A program made the translations under genes and the position numbers. Under the pieces are notes generated by a model, which saw nothing but the letters and a program-made list of their open reading frames with translations, was not told the origin of the DNA and searched no databases. Of a DNA stretch of 12,555 nucleotides, positions 6,247-12,555 are shown one piece after another. The DNA is from an uncultured Leucobacter sp. (lineage in GTDB: Bacteria; Actinomycetota; Actinomycetes; Actinomycetales; Microbacteriaceae). The DNA is taken from the NCBI GenBank assembly GCA_937872275.1, contig CALMSE010000169.1, positions 1 to 12,555 of the forward strand. Reading direction: 5' to 3'. How positions within the stretch are numbered: position 1 is the first letter of the stretch; every line of letters starts with the position of its first letter.

Positions 6247-6722
6247 TGTCCGTTTCGCCCCAGAGCCCGCTCGGCGTCGTCCAGGCCGTGCTGAGCGCGT
6301 CCGAGGAGAGGAACGCGGATGCGTACCTGGTCCATTACCTCGAGAACGCGGTGATGAGACGAGCGGACGGGGTCGTGCTCGCCGGGAAGGACGCGATCGC
6401 ACGGAACTTCGCAGACTACGTCGCATCGGGACGCACGCGGCATGTGGACATTCTCGACTCGCTCAGCCTCATCCGGGACGACACCGCACTGGTCTGCACG
6501 CGGTACCGGATGACCTTCACGGGAGGCGCTCCCTCGGAGCCGATCCACGGTACCAGTCACGACGTCCTCGAGCGCCAGGAGGACGGGTCGTGGCTCCTCA
6601 GCATCGATCACCCCTACGAGCCCTCCGTCCCGAGAGACGGAGAACGCCCGAGCCGACGAGCCGAGCTCGACGACGCCCAGGAGCAGCAGGGAAGGAAGAG
6701 CAGTGGAACGTACGAACGATGA
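6246..6722 (+). CDS. NTF2/SnoaL-like small protein
   Basis: A 158-residue protein whose first 125 residues look like the NTF2-like cone fold (SnoaL / DUF4440 style). It has helices around VVQAVLSASEERNADAYLVHYLENAVMRRADG (11-42), then AGKDAIARNFADYVASG (46-62), then beta strands including DTALVCTRYRMTFTGG (79-94), HGTSHDVLERQEDGSWLLSIDHP (101-123). Members are catalytic (isomerases, hydrolases, cyclases) or only ligand-binding, and no catalytic residue can be assigned with confidence. The last 30 or so residues are charged and low complexity. The gene starts on the overlapping TGATG of the monooxygenase stop and ends 20 bp inside the ATPase gene, so it belongs to the same operon. A plausible role is to process or bind the LLM product. 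Confidence 0.75.
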   Translation: MSVSPQSPLGVVQAVLSASEERNADAYLVHYLENAVMRRADGVVLAGKDAIARNFADYVASGRTRHVDILDSLSLIRDDTALVCTRYRMTFTGGAPSEPIHGTSHDVLERQEDGSWLLSIDHPYEPSVPRDGERPSRRAELDDAQEQQGRKSSGTYER

Positions 6723-8244
6723 AGTTGTACTCGCGATCGAGAAGATCGTCAAGCGCTACGGCGAGATGCGGGCCGTGGACACCGTCAGCTTCGAGGTGCG
6801 GGCCGGGGAGATCCTTGGCCTGATCGGAGCGAACGGAGCGGGAAAGAGCACCGTCATCTCGATCGTGGCCGGCGCGAACGTCCCGGACGAGGGCGCCGTC
6901 ACCGTCGCCGGAAGACGGCTGACCCACCACACGCCTGCCGAGTCCCTCAACGCGGGAGTCGCAGTGATCTATCAGGAGCCCAGGCTCATCGATCATCAGT
7001 CGATCGCGGAGAACATGTTCCTCGGGCGGAGGAAGCCGGGGATCGGACCGCTGATCAACTGGCGTGAAACCGTCCGCCGAGCACGGGAGATCCTTCTCGA
7101 CCTCGGCATAGACGTCGATGTGACGAAACCCATCTCGGAGGCATCGCTCTGGGAGAAATGGACGGCCTCCCTCGGCAGAGTGCTGGTCGCGAATCCGCGC
7201 ATCCTGATCCTCGACGAGCCCACGGCCTCGCTCGACCACGACGGCGTGGAGAAGCTGTTCCACGCCGTTCGGGAGATGCAGAAGCGGGGCACTGCGATCA
7301 TCTTCGTCTCGCATCGACTGCCGGAGGTGCTCGAGCTCTGCTCCAGGGTGCACGTCATGCGGGACGGGAGGTCCGTCTTCGACGGCCCGACCGGGGACCT
7401 CACGCGCGACGACTTGGTGCAGCACATCTCGGGTGCACCGGCGGACGCCGCCACCGAGATCTCGCTCACGGAGCAGATCGGCGTCTTCGCCGGGACGACG
7501 AGCGCGGGATCCGGAGAGTTCGGCGAGGTGAAGCTGCGCGTCGACAACCTGCGGCTCGCGCACCGCCAGAAGTCGGTGTCCTTCGAGGTGCGGGCGGGAG
7601 AGATCGTCGGCCTCGCCGGCCTTGTCGGCTCGGGCCGGACGAGTCTGCTCCGGGCCATCGCCGGAGCGGACAAGCGGGCGCGCGGCCAGGTCTCCGTGGA
7701 CGGGGCGCGGATGACTCTCGGTTCGACGATGGGCGCGCGAAGGCGGGGCATCGCCTTCCTGCCCGAGGACCGGATCCATCAGGGCATCATCGACAATCTG
7801 CCGATCGCGGCGCACATCACGATCGGGCGGCGGACCATCGATCTGAAGCTGCCCTGGTGGATCCGGTTCCCGGAGGAGGGAATGACCGCGCAGAAGTGGA
7901 TCAGATCACTCGGTATCCGAGGCGCGGCGCCGCAGAACTTCATGCGCACGCTCTCCGGCGGAAATCAGCAGAAGGTGCTCTTCGCGAGGCTGATCGAGCA
8001 CCATCCGAGCGTGATGCTGCTGGACGAGCCCTCCCGGGGGGTCGACGTCGGCAGCCGCAGGGAGATCTACGAGGTCATCAGGAAGCTGGCGGCCCGGGGT
8101 ATGGCCGTCCTCGTCGCCATCTCCGACCTCGACGAGCTGGCGGAGCTCGCCGATCGAGTGGTCGTCCTCAAGGAGGGCGAGGCCGTGGCCGAGCTCACCG
8201 AGGCGAGCCTCACTCGAACGCACATCATTCAGGCCATTTTCTAG
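6703..8244 (+). CDS. ABC transporter ATP-binding protein with two nucleotide-binding domains (RbsA/MglA type)
   Basis: A 513-residue cytoplasmic ATPase made of two fused ABC domains, as in ribose/galactose importers. Domain 1 has Walker A GANGAGKST (42-50), a Q-loop at YQEP (90-93), Walker B ILILDEP (167-173) and H-loop SHR (203-205). Its expected signature is missing: where LSxGxQQ should stand the protein reads ASLWEKWTASLG (147-158). Domain 2 has the family's usual altered Walker A GLVGSGRTS (306-314, Arg in place of Lys), a canonical LSGGNQQ (417-423) and Walker B VMLLDEP (437-443). One composite ATP site (Walker A of domain 1 with signature of domain 2) therefore looks intact and the other degenerate. 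The start is GTG at 6703 with GAAGGA six bases upstream, overlapping the NTF2-like gene by 20 bp. It should energise the permease at 8281. Confidence 0.93.
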   Translation: MERTNDEVVLAIEKIVKRYGEMRAVDTVSFEVRAGEILGLIGANGAGKSTVISIVAGANVPDEGAVTVAGRRLTHHTPAESLNAGVAVIYQEPRLIDHQSIAENMFLGRRKPGIGPLINWRETVRRAREILLDLGIDVDVTKPISEASLWEKWTASLGRVLVANPRILILDEPTASLDHDGVEKLFHAVREMQKRGTAIIFVSHRLPEVLELCSRVHVMRDGRSVFDGPTGDLTRDDLVQHISGAPADAATEISLTEQIGVFAGTTSAGSGEFGEVKLRVDNLRLAHRQKSVSFEVRAGEIVGLAGLVGSGRTSLLRAIAGADKRARGQVSVDGARMTLGSTMGARRRGIAFLPEDRIHQGIIDNLPIAAHITIGRRTIDLKLPWWIRFPEEGMTAQKWIRSLGIRGAAPQNFMRTLSGGNQQKVLFARLIEHHPSVMLLDEPSRGVDVGSRREIYEVIRKLAARGMAVLVAISDLDELAELADRVVVLKEGEAVAELTEASLTRTHIIQAIF

Positions 8245-8280
8245 AACACGATCCATACGACGACGTACTTTGAGGAAGAC

Positions 8281-9234
8281 ATGCTGAAAATCAAGAACCA
8301 CGTTCCGCCGATAGCCGCCGTCGCGGTGATCCTCGTGACGATCATCATCTTCTCCATCGGCTGGCCGAACTTCGCATCGCTCTCCAACGCATCCGTCATC
8401 CTGTCCCAGGTCTCCATCCATGCGATGATCGCCTTCGGCGTCACGATCGGATTGATGAACGGCGAACTTGACCTCTCGGTCGGAATGGTGATGACCTTCT
8501 CGGGCGTGCTGTTCGCGATGGTCGTGGCGACCGGGGTGCCGATCTTCCTCGGCATCCTCATCGCGCTCGCGGTGTCGCTGCTCTTCGGCCTCGTCACCGC
8601 CTCCGCACTGATCTGGTTCAAGGTCCCCTCCATCGTCGGCGGCCTCGGCATGATGTCCATCGTCCTCGGGCTGACGCAGGGGCTCAGCGGCGGGGTGTAC
8701 CAGCCGATCGCGTCGGAGGCCTTCACCCTCTTCGGGCACATGAAGTTCGGATTCATCCCGGCGACGGCGATCGTGATGATCGTCATCGCAGCCATCGCGA
8801 CCGTCGTGTTCCGCTACGCCACCGGAGGCCGCAGCCTGCTGGCTGCGGGGCGCAACCCCGAGGCGACGCGGCTCGCGGGCATCAACGTCACCACGTACAC
8901 CTTCTGGGCGCTGGGCCTCGGCACGCTCTTCGCGGGGATCGCGGGGATCCTGTTCGCCGCGCAGCTGGGCTCGGGAAACCCCAACATCGGCAACAGCTAT
9001 CTCTTCTCGGCCTTCACCGCCGTGTTCGTCGGCGCCGCGGCGAGTCGCACCGGCGCCTTCTCCATTCCGGGCACGCTCTACGGTGCGCTGCTCATCGCGA
9101 TCATCACGAACGGCCTCGTGATCGCCAACGTCCCCAGCTGGATCAGTGAACTCGTGATCGGCGCGATCCTCGTCGTCGCGGTGGCGATCGGCTCCTTGAA
9201 TCGACGCGCCGAGGACGTGCTGGCGTCGGCCTGA
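8281..9234 (+). CDS. ABC transporter permease, ribose type (RbsC-like, BPD_transp_2)
   Basis: A 317-residue membrane protein with roughly eight to ten hydrophobic segments. It carries the recognisable family pieces GVTIGLMNGELDLSVGMVM (residues about 53-71) and the cytoplasmic coupling segment GRSLLAAGRNPEATRLAGINV, which contacts the ATPase. GELDLSVG corresponds to the conserved GGIDLSVG of RbsC-type permeases. The start ATG at 8281 follows GAGGA closely and lies 36 bp after the ATPase stop, in the same operon. A single permease gene with one double-domain ATPase implies a permease homodimer. It would move the ligand of the lipoprotein encoded at 3779 into the cytoplasm. Confidence 0.93.
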   Translation: MLKIKNHVPPIAAVAVILVTIIIFSIGWPNFASLSNASVILSQVSIHAMIAFGVTIGLMNGELDLSVGMVMTFSGVLFAMVVATGVPIFLGILIALAVSLLFGLVTASALIWFKVPSIVGGLGMMSIVLGLTQGLSGGVYQPIASEAFTLFGHMKFGFIPATAIVMIVIAAIATVVFRYATGGRSLLAAGRNPEATRLAGINVTTYTFWALGLGTLFAGIAGILFAAQLGSGNPNIGNSYLFSAFTAVFVGAAASRTGAFSIPGTLYGALLIAIITNGLVIANVPSWISELVIGAILVVAVAIGSLNRRAEDVLASA

Positions 9235-9243
9235 TCGCGACGA

Positions 9244-9274
9244 CGGTCGACGACGGCGAGAGCCTCGTCGACCG
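9244..9274. other. Intercistronic stem-loop between permease and amidase genes
   Basis: CGGTCGACGA (9244-9253) and TCGTCGACCG (9265-9274) are perfect 10-bp arms around an 11-base loop. The stem ends seven bases before the amidase ribosome site. It may modulate amidase translation or act as an mRNA processing point. No T-tract is present. Confidence 0.45.
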
Positions 9275-9292
9275 GTGAACCGGAGGAAGATG

Positions 9293-10708
9293 ATGAGTCG
9301 ATCGGAGATGACGACGCTCTCGGCCGTGGAGCTGACCTCGGCGTTCCGTCGGAGGGCCCTCTCGCCCGTCGAAGTGCTCGATGCCCAGGTGGAGGCCGAC
9401 GAGCGCCTCGGCGCGACGATCAACGCGTTCACGGAGAGGTTCTCCGACGAGGCGCGGAAGGAGGCGTTGCACGCGGAGCGGTGCTATCTGCGCGCGGAGG
9501 CCGGGGAAATCCTCCCGTCGCTGTTGGGGATCACCGTCGCCGTGAAGGCCTCCCACGACATGCGCGGGAAGCAGGAGGACATGGGCGTCCGTCCCTCGGA
9601 CGGAGGACGGATCGCAGCCGAGGACCATCCCGTCGTGGGCTCCCTCCGGGAGGCGGGTGCGATCCTGCACGCCCGGACGACGACCCCGGAGTTCAACTGC
9701 GCGACGGTCACGCACAGCAGGAGATGGGGGGTCACCCGGAACCCGTGGAACCTCGAGCTCTCCCCCGGCGGCTCATCGGGAGGGTCGGCGGCGGCCGTCG
9801 CCAGCGGATTCAGCACCATGGCGACGGGCTCCGATCTCGCGGGATCGATCAGGATCCCCGCATCGTTCTCCGGGCTCGTCGGTTTCAAGCCGCCGTGGGG
9901 GGTCGTCCCGGGCGTCGGGCCGATGTCGGCGGATACCTACTCCGTGCAGGGCGGTCTCACCAGAACCGTGGACGACGCGATCCTGTTCATGAGGGCCGTG
10001 AGCCGGCCCGGCAATTCGGACATCCATGCCTGGCGAGGGATCGGTGACGCACTCGTTCTGCCTTCGGAGCCGGCGCCGTTGCGGATCGGACTGAGTCGCG
10101 ATCTCGGCGGGTACGACATCGATGCCGACGTCGAGAGCAACATGCTCGTCACCGCTCAGCGGCTCGAGGGCCTCGGGCACCGCGTGGGGGAGGTCCGTGT
10201 GACACTCGACCCCGACGAGGTCCACCGGGCGGCCTTCGCGCATTTCGGCCATATCTTCCTGGAGGCCCGGCGGCTGAGATCCTACGATCCGTGCGAGCTG
10301 TCCCCGTACACCCGGGAGTTCATCGAGCAGGCGGAGCGTCAGAGGGAGCAACTGAGCTACTACGCGGTGCTCGAGCGGGAGCACGGCATCCAGCAGCGGC
10401 TGATCGAGGTCTTCGACCACTGCGATGTGCTGCTCTGCCCCACGACCGGGGTCTCGAGCCTGCCCGCGGGCGGCAACTTCGTCGATGCCTCATCCGGATC
10501 CGGGCACTACTGGAAGAGGCATCTCACCCTGCCCTTCAACATCGCGCACGCTCTTCCCGCGATCTCGGTGCCCAACGGGATGGGGTTCTCCGGCGCTCCC
10601 ACGTCCGTCCAGCTGGTCGCGCCGGTTCGGAATCTGCCCGCCCTCTTCGGTCTCGCCCGTCAGGTCGAGGCGCTCCATCCGATCGGACGCCCTCCGCTCC
10701 TGGAGTAG
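9293..10708 (+). CDS. Amidase signature family hydrolase
   Basis: A 471-residue enzyme with the full amidase signature. The catalytic lysine is in TVAVKAS (K85), the cis-serine in PGGSSGGSAAAVASG (S161) and the nucleophilic serine in GSDLAGSIRIPAS (S185). The spacings of 76 and 24 residues match the Ser-cisSer-Lys triad of this family, which includes FAAH and GatA. It hydrolyses an amide or ester bond. Substrates in the family range from aliphatic and aryl amides to carbamates and ureido compounds. It is unlikely to be GatA, since there are no gatB or gatC neighbours and it sits at the end of a transporter/monooxygenase operon. I start at the ATG at 9293, six bases after GGAGG. An adjacent ATG at 9290 and a GTG at 9275 are in frame. 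It probably acts on the imported molecule or an oxidised intermediate. Confidence 0.92.
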   Translation: MSRSEMTTLSAVELTSAFRRRALSPVEVLDAQVEADERLGATINAFTERFSDEARKEALHAERCYLRAEAGEILPSLLGITVAVKASHDMRGKQEDMGVRPSDGGRIAAEDHPVVGSLREAGAILHARTTTPEFNCATVTHSRRWGVTRNPWNLELSPGGSSGGSAAAVASGFSTMATGSDLAGSIRIPASFSGLVGFKPPWGVVPGVGPMSADTYSVQGGLTRTVDDAILFMRAVSRPGNSDIHAWRGIGDALVLPSEPAPLRIGLSRDLGGYDIDADVESNMLVTAQRLEGLGHRVGEVRVTLDPDEVHRAAFAHFGHIFLEARRLRSYDPCELSPYTREFIEQAERQREQLSYYAVLEREHGIQQRLIEVFDHCDVLLCPTTGVSSLPAGGNFVDASSGSGHYWKRHLTLPFNIAHALPAISVPNGMGFSGAPTSVQLVAPVRNLPALFGLARQVEALHPIGRPPLLE

Positions 10709-10765
10709 CCGATCGGCGCCGGACGCTTCGGGAGCGGAATTCGGGCCTCGTCGATCGGGCCAGGC

Positions 10766-11440
10766 TCACGCGTCGTTGCGCAGGGCGTTCACGACATCCT
10801 TGGCCTGGTTGCCTCCGCGCTCCTTCTTCACGGTGGCGTCTCCGCTCGTGATGACCCCGGCGGAGGTGGTGGTGTCGAACCAGATGACCTTCGTCTCGAG
10901 GCCGGTCTCGTTGAGGAAGCGGTGCGGGATCTCGGCTTCGATGTGGAAGGAGTCGCCGGCGTGCAGCACGGTCTGCTGGTAGCCGAGGAACATGGTGAGC
11001 TCGTTCTCGATGACGTAGCCGAACTCGAAGCCGGAGTGCTTCGCGAGCTTGTTCTCGTACGAGCTCGACGCGCCGGGGGGATAGAAGACGAGCGTCGACT
11101 CGAAGGGGCTGTCCGAGCGATGCGCCAGGCGCTCCCAGCGCACGCCGGAGGCCAACTCGAGGACGGGGTTGTTCTCGCTGCGCTGAACGGCGGCGCGGAG
11201 CAGGGAGGCCTCCGCATCGGTGCTCTGGTCGTCTTCGGGCTTGAGGCCGAGCAGCGCGTCGATCGAGATGTTCAGGTAGAGCGCGATCTCGTAGAGCGTG
11301 GCGAGAGAGGGGTTGAGCTTCCCGTTCTCGACCTGGGAAAGCATGCTCGGCGAAATTCCCGCTGCAGCCGCCACCGTTCGCAAGCTGATGCCGAGCTTCT
11401 GGCGTTGCGCACGTAGCCCCGCACCGACTTCCGTCCTCAC
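10766..11440 (-). CDS. XRE-family transcriptional regulator with C-terminal cupin sensor domain
   Basis: A 224-residue regulator. Residues about 6-62 form a Cro/C1-type helix-turn-helix (GLRAQRQKLGISLRTVAAAAGIS, PSMLSQVENGKLNPSLATLYEIALYL). Residues about 100-190 form a cupin barrel with GFEFGYVIENELTMF, LHAGDSFHIEAEIPHRFLN and TKVIWFD. This HTH_XRE-cupin arrangement is that of PuuR-like regulators of small catabolic or amine pathways, where the cupin binds the effector. The start is GTG at 11440, with a purine-rich AGGGAAAGAAG just upstream. It is convergent with the amidase and divergent from the VOC gene, so it is well placed to control the catabolic operons and itself. The palindrome at 11532-11552 is a candidate autoregulatory operator. 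No terminator is obvious in the 57-bp convergent gap (10709-10765). Confidence 0.9.
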   Translation of the reverse strand: MRTEVGAGLRAQRQKLGISLRTVAAAAGISPSMLSQVENGKLNPSLATLYEIALYLNISIDALLGLKPEDDQSTDAEASLLRAAVQRSENNPVLELASGVRWERLAHRSDSPFESTLVFYPPGASSSYENKLAKHSGFEFGYVIENELTMFLGYQQTVLHAGDSFHIEAEIPHRFLNETGLETKVIWFDTTTSAGVITSGDATVKKERGGNQAKDVVNALRNDA

Positions 11441-11531
11441 AAGCTTCTTTCCCTCACGTCTGTGATCCGTCGAACGACCTCATATGAAAACCACAAGACC
11501 ATGAATTCCGATGATAATACAGGCCGTCGTG

Positions 11532-11552
11532 ATCTGCCGGAGAACGGCAGAT
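11532..11552. promoter_or_regulatory. Palindromic candidate operator at the regulator promoter
   Basis: ATCTGCCG (11532-11539) and CGGCAGAT (11545-11552) are perfect 8-bp arms with the five-base spacer GAGAA. The right arm overlaps the proposed -10 box CATAAT of the leftward regulator gene by two bases, and the rest covers its probable transcription start. That is a typical position for an autorepressor site. The XRE-cupin protein encoded next to it is the obvious candidate binder (inference). Confidence 0.5.
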
Positions 11553-11593
11553 TATGAGTTTAGTATACATTTACAGCAAGGCCAAGTCGGGTG

Positions 11594-11622
11594 GAAGAAT
11601 CGGGGCGAAGGGCCGATTCTTC
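11594..11622. repeat. Inverted repeat with 10-bp arms
   Basis: GAAGAATCGG (11594-11603) and CCGATTCTTC (11613-11622) are perfect arms around nine bases. It lies upstream of the proposed promoters of both flanking genes. It could be a second operator, or the terminator/structure of an unannotated short transcript. No T-tract follows on either side. Confidence 0.5.
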
Positions 11623-11712
11623 GAGAAGGGCAAGGTCATTCTGCGTCAGAAACGGGATCACGGGCGAGCGATCGGGCAGATGTGCGACCGGGTGTTTATT
11701 CAAGCTCCCCCT

Positions 11713-11738
11713 CAATCATTCGATTGTTAAGCTATAAT
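11713..11738 (+). promoter_or_regulatory. Promoter of the VOC gene with a palindrome just upstream of the -10 box
   Basis: TATAAT at 11733-11738 matches the -10 consensus exactly. CAATC (11713-11717) and GATTG (11722-11726) form a 14-bp palindrome with spacer ATTC, placed between the -10 box and where the -35 box should be. A regulator bound there would block or help polymerase. The -35 element is weak, which fits a regulated promoter. Confidence 0.45.
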
Positions 11739-11785
11739 GAAATCTGTTTCCGCTGTCGCCATGGGCGCTCCGAAAGGAAGTGAAG

Positions 11786-12253
11786 ATGAGATCGCCGAGA
11801 GTCGACCACGTTTCGATCGGGACCCTCGACCCGGAGCACTTCCATGCGCTCCTGACGGAGGTTCTGGGCTTCGAGACCGGCCCGTCCACCCGGAACCTGA
11901 TCGATCGTGGGGCGATCAACGAGCTCTTCGGGTGGGCCGGCGGAGAATCCCCGGTTCCCGGAACCACCTATTACGGGCGCCCCGGCGAGTTCCGGATCGA
12001 GGTCGTCCACATGGAGGATGCCGAGGAGATCGAGCGAAGCTACGCGAGACCTCCCCAGGCGATCCTGCATATCGGCGTCTACGTGGACGACCTCGAGGAG
12101 ACCCTCGAGCGAGCGCGCGAACTGGGGGTCGACCATGTCGGGCAGCCGATCGAGTTCGAACGCGGGGAACGTCACTTCTCGGCCGGCTTCGTGAGAACTC
12201 GCGGCGTGGAGTTCGAGCTCTTGCAGGACCTGAAGGCCGAGCAGCCCGGCTGA
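11786..12253 (+). CDS. VOC superfamily (glyoxalase/bleomycin resistance/dioxygenase fold) protein
   Basis: A 155-residue protein with two beta-alpha-beta-beta-beta modules. Module 1 runs from RVDHVSIGTLDPEHFHALLTEVLGFE (5-30) to FRIEVVHME (69-77). Module 2 runs from LHIGVYVDDLEETLERARELGV (94-115) to VEFELLQ (141-147). Likely metal ligands are H8, E72, H95 and E144, the positions used by metal-dependent VOC enzymes (methylmalonyl-CoA epimerase, glyoxalase, ring-cleavage dioxygenases). The reaction cannot be chosen from sequence alone. I prefer the ATG at 11786, seven bases after AAAGGA. A GTG at 11780 overlaps the ribosome site. It is divergent from the XRE-cupin regulator and may be one of its targets, acting on an intermediate of the neighbouring pathway. 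Confidence 0.85.
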   Translation: MRSPRVDHVSIGTLDPEHFHALLTEVLGFETGPSTRNLIDRGAINELFGWAGGESPVPGTTYYGRPGEFRIEVVHMEDAEEIERSYARPPQAILHIGVYVDDLEETLERARELGVDHVGQPIEFERGERHFSAGFVRTRGVEFELLQDLKAEQPG

Positions 12254-12409
12254 CACCGGGAGGCTCGCGAGGGGATCTGGTTCGCCGCCCCGAGAGCGCC
12301 GCGGGCCCGGAGCCGACGAGGGGCGGATCGCGCACCGCCGTCGAGGCGATGCGCGCCCTGCGCGACGGCATCCGAGAGGGGGCTCCCCCTGCCGAGCGCG
12401 GTCGCGGCC

Positions 12410-12415
12410 TAGACT
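12410..12415 (+). promoter_or_regulatory. Candidate -10 box of the right-end gene
   Basis: TAGACT at 12410-12415 is a common -10 form in actinobacterial housekeeping promoters. It lies 45 bp before the ATG at 12461. No clear -35 hexamer is visible 16-18 bp upstream. Confidence 0.35.
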
Positions 12416-12460
12416 CTATCCCAGACCGTGTCGGAGACGAGAACGGAGCGCGCCGCGGCC

Positions 12461-12555
12461 ATGTCACCTGATTCGAACGAACCCGTCTGGCATCCGCCGC
12501 TCGGCGACCAGCCCCCGGCGGCGGGCGGGTCCGCAGGCCCGCCACCGCCGCCGCC
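12461..12555 (+). CDS. Start of a gene with a Pro/Gly-rich N-terminus, truncated by the window end
   Basis: An ATG at 12461 opens a frame that stays open to the end (31 codons), beginning MSPDSNEPVWHPPLGDQPP and turning into a polyproline/glycine stretch. Such N-termini are typical of actinobacterial membrane proteins with a disordered cytoplasmic head (for example DUF4190- or RDD-type). The part that would identify it lies outside the window. A GGAG at 12444-12447 is rather far (13 bases) from the ATG. A plausible -10 box is at 12410. It probably has its own promoter and is not obviously part of the catabolic cluster. Confidence 0.55.
   Translation, partial: MSPDSNEPVWHPPLGDQPPAAGGSAGPPPPP

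Larger units (their letters stand above)
11441..11785. promoter_or_regulatory. Divergent intergenic region between regulator and VOC genes, rich in inverted repeats
   Basis: No convincing gene is seen in these 345 bp. On the minus strand TTGCTG (11580-11575) and CATAAT (11556-11551) are separated by exactly 17 bp and make a good candidate promoter for the regulator. The transcript start would fall in the palindrome at 11532-11552. On the plus strand a consensus TATAAT (11733-11738) lies 47 bp before the VOC start codon and is a likely -10 box, although no good -35 box is seen. The flanks of both promoters are AT-rich compared with the genes. Confidence 0.6.

Noticed and set aside
5044..6426. 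460-codon antisense frame over the LLM gene
   Set aside because: The real gene on the plus strand has unmistakable LLM motifs. The antisense product is Arg/Asp-rich with no family features.
6598..7815. 405-codon antisense frame over the ATPase gene
   Set aside because: Shadow of the ATPase, with no domain-like pattern and no ribosome site.
7906..9432. 508-codon antisense frame over ATPase, permease and amidase genes
   Set aside because: Extremely rich in Arg, Glu, Asp, Gly and His with repeats of simple composition, mirroring hydrophobic codons of the permease. Not a real protein.
10709..10765. Possible terminator between amidase and regulator genes
   Set aside because: There are only short repeats of CGATCGG and TCGGGCC and no clean stem-loop, so none is annotated.
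3631..11518. Shared CGATGATA in the two divergent promoter regions (3633-3640 and 11510-11517)
   Set aside because: An eight-base match without symmetry or consistent placement relative to promoters, which could be chance.
12254..12460. Possible small gene or terminator after the VOC gene
   Set aside because: There are only short GC-rich pairings (for example CCCGG/CCGGG at 12245-12260 and AGGGG/CCCCT at 12377-12390), too weak or too tight to call, and no coding-like frame with a ribosome site.
1..12555. CRISPR arrays, tRNA or rRNA genes, insertion sequences, toxin-antitoxin or phage genes
   Set aside because: I looked for regularly spaced repeats, cloverleaf-like segments, transposase motifs and paired terminal repeats and saw none.

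Overview
The window looks like chromosomal DNA from a high-GC Gram-positive actinobacterium. The evidence is strong G/C bias at third codon positions, GTG starts, a TAGACT-type -10 box near the right end, and protein styles typical of Actinobacteria. A Microbacteriaceae-like host is plausible, but nothing in the window fixes the genus. The genes are densely packed. Only a few AT-rich islands (about 3560-3665, 11465-11580 and 11695-11745) break the pattern, and they coincide with promoter regions.

Layout from left to right. (1) At 2-52 lies the tail of a rightward gene, perhaps RidA-like, ending at a perfect 21-bp terminator hairpin (67-114). (2) A leftward block (177-3412) is transcribed in the order MFS permease (CynX/NimT type), then an HsaA-like FMNH2-dependent monooxygenase of the acyl-CoA dehydrogenase fold, then an HpaC/HsaB-like flavin reductase. 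The last two form a classical two-component monooxygenase. The gap in front of the oxygenase holds an unusual cluster of repeated half-sites. (3) A divergent AT-rich promoter region (3413-3778) separates this block from a rightward block (3779-10708): a ribose-type substrate-binding lipoprotein, a luciferase-like flavin monooxygenase (LLM), an NTF2/SnoaL-like small protein, a two-domain RbsA-type ATPase, an RbsC-type permease and an amidase-signature hydrolase. (4) A leftward XRE-cupin regulator (10766-11440) faces a rightward VOC/glyoxalase-fold gene (11786-12253) across a 345-bp spacer containing several inverted repeats. (5) A rightward gene with a Pro/Gly-rich N-terminus starts at 12461 and runs off the window.

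The simplest joint reading, which is inference, is a catabolic island. A small organic substrate is captured and imported by the ABC system (with a possible second route through the MFS protein). It is then oxidised by one or two reduced-flavin oxygenases sharing the encoded flavin reductase, and an amide or related bond is hydrolysed by the amidase. The NTF2-like and VOC proteins could catalyse isomerisation, cyclisation or dioxygenation steps, and the XRE-cupin protein could be the ligand-responsive regulator. The substrate cannot be read from the sequence. The most unusual points are the placement of the LLM and NTF2-like genes inside a ribose-type transporter operon, the missing ABC signature in the first ATPase domain, and the repeat-rich regulatory regions.
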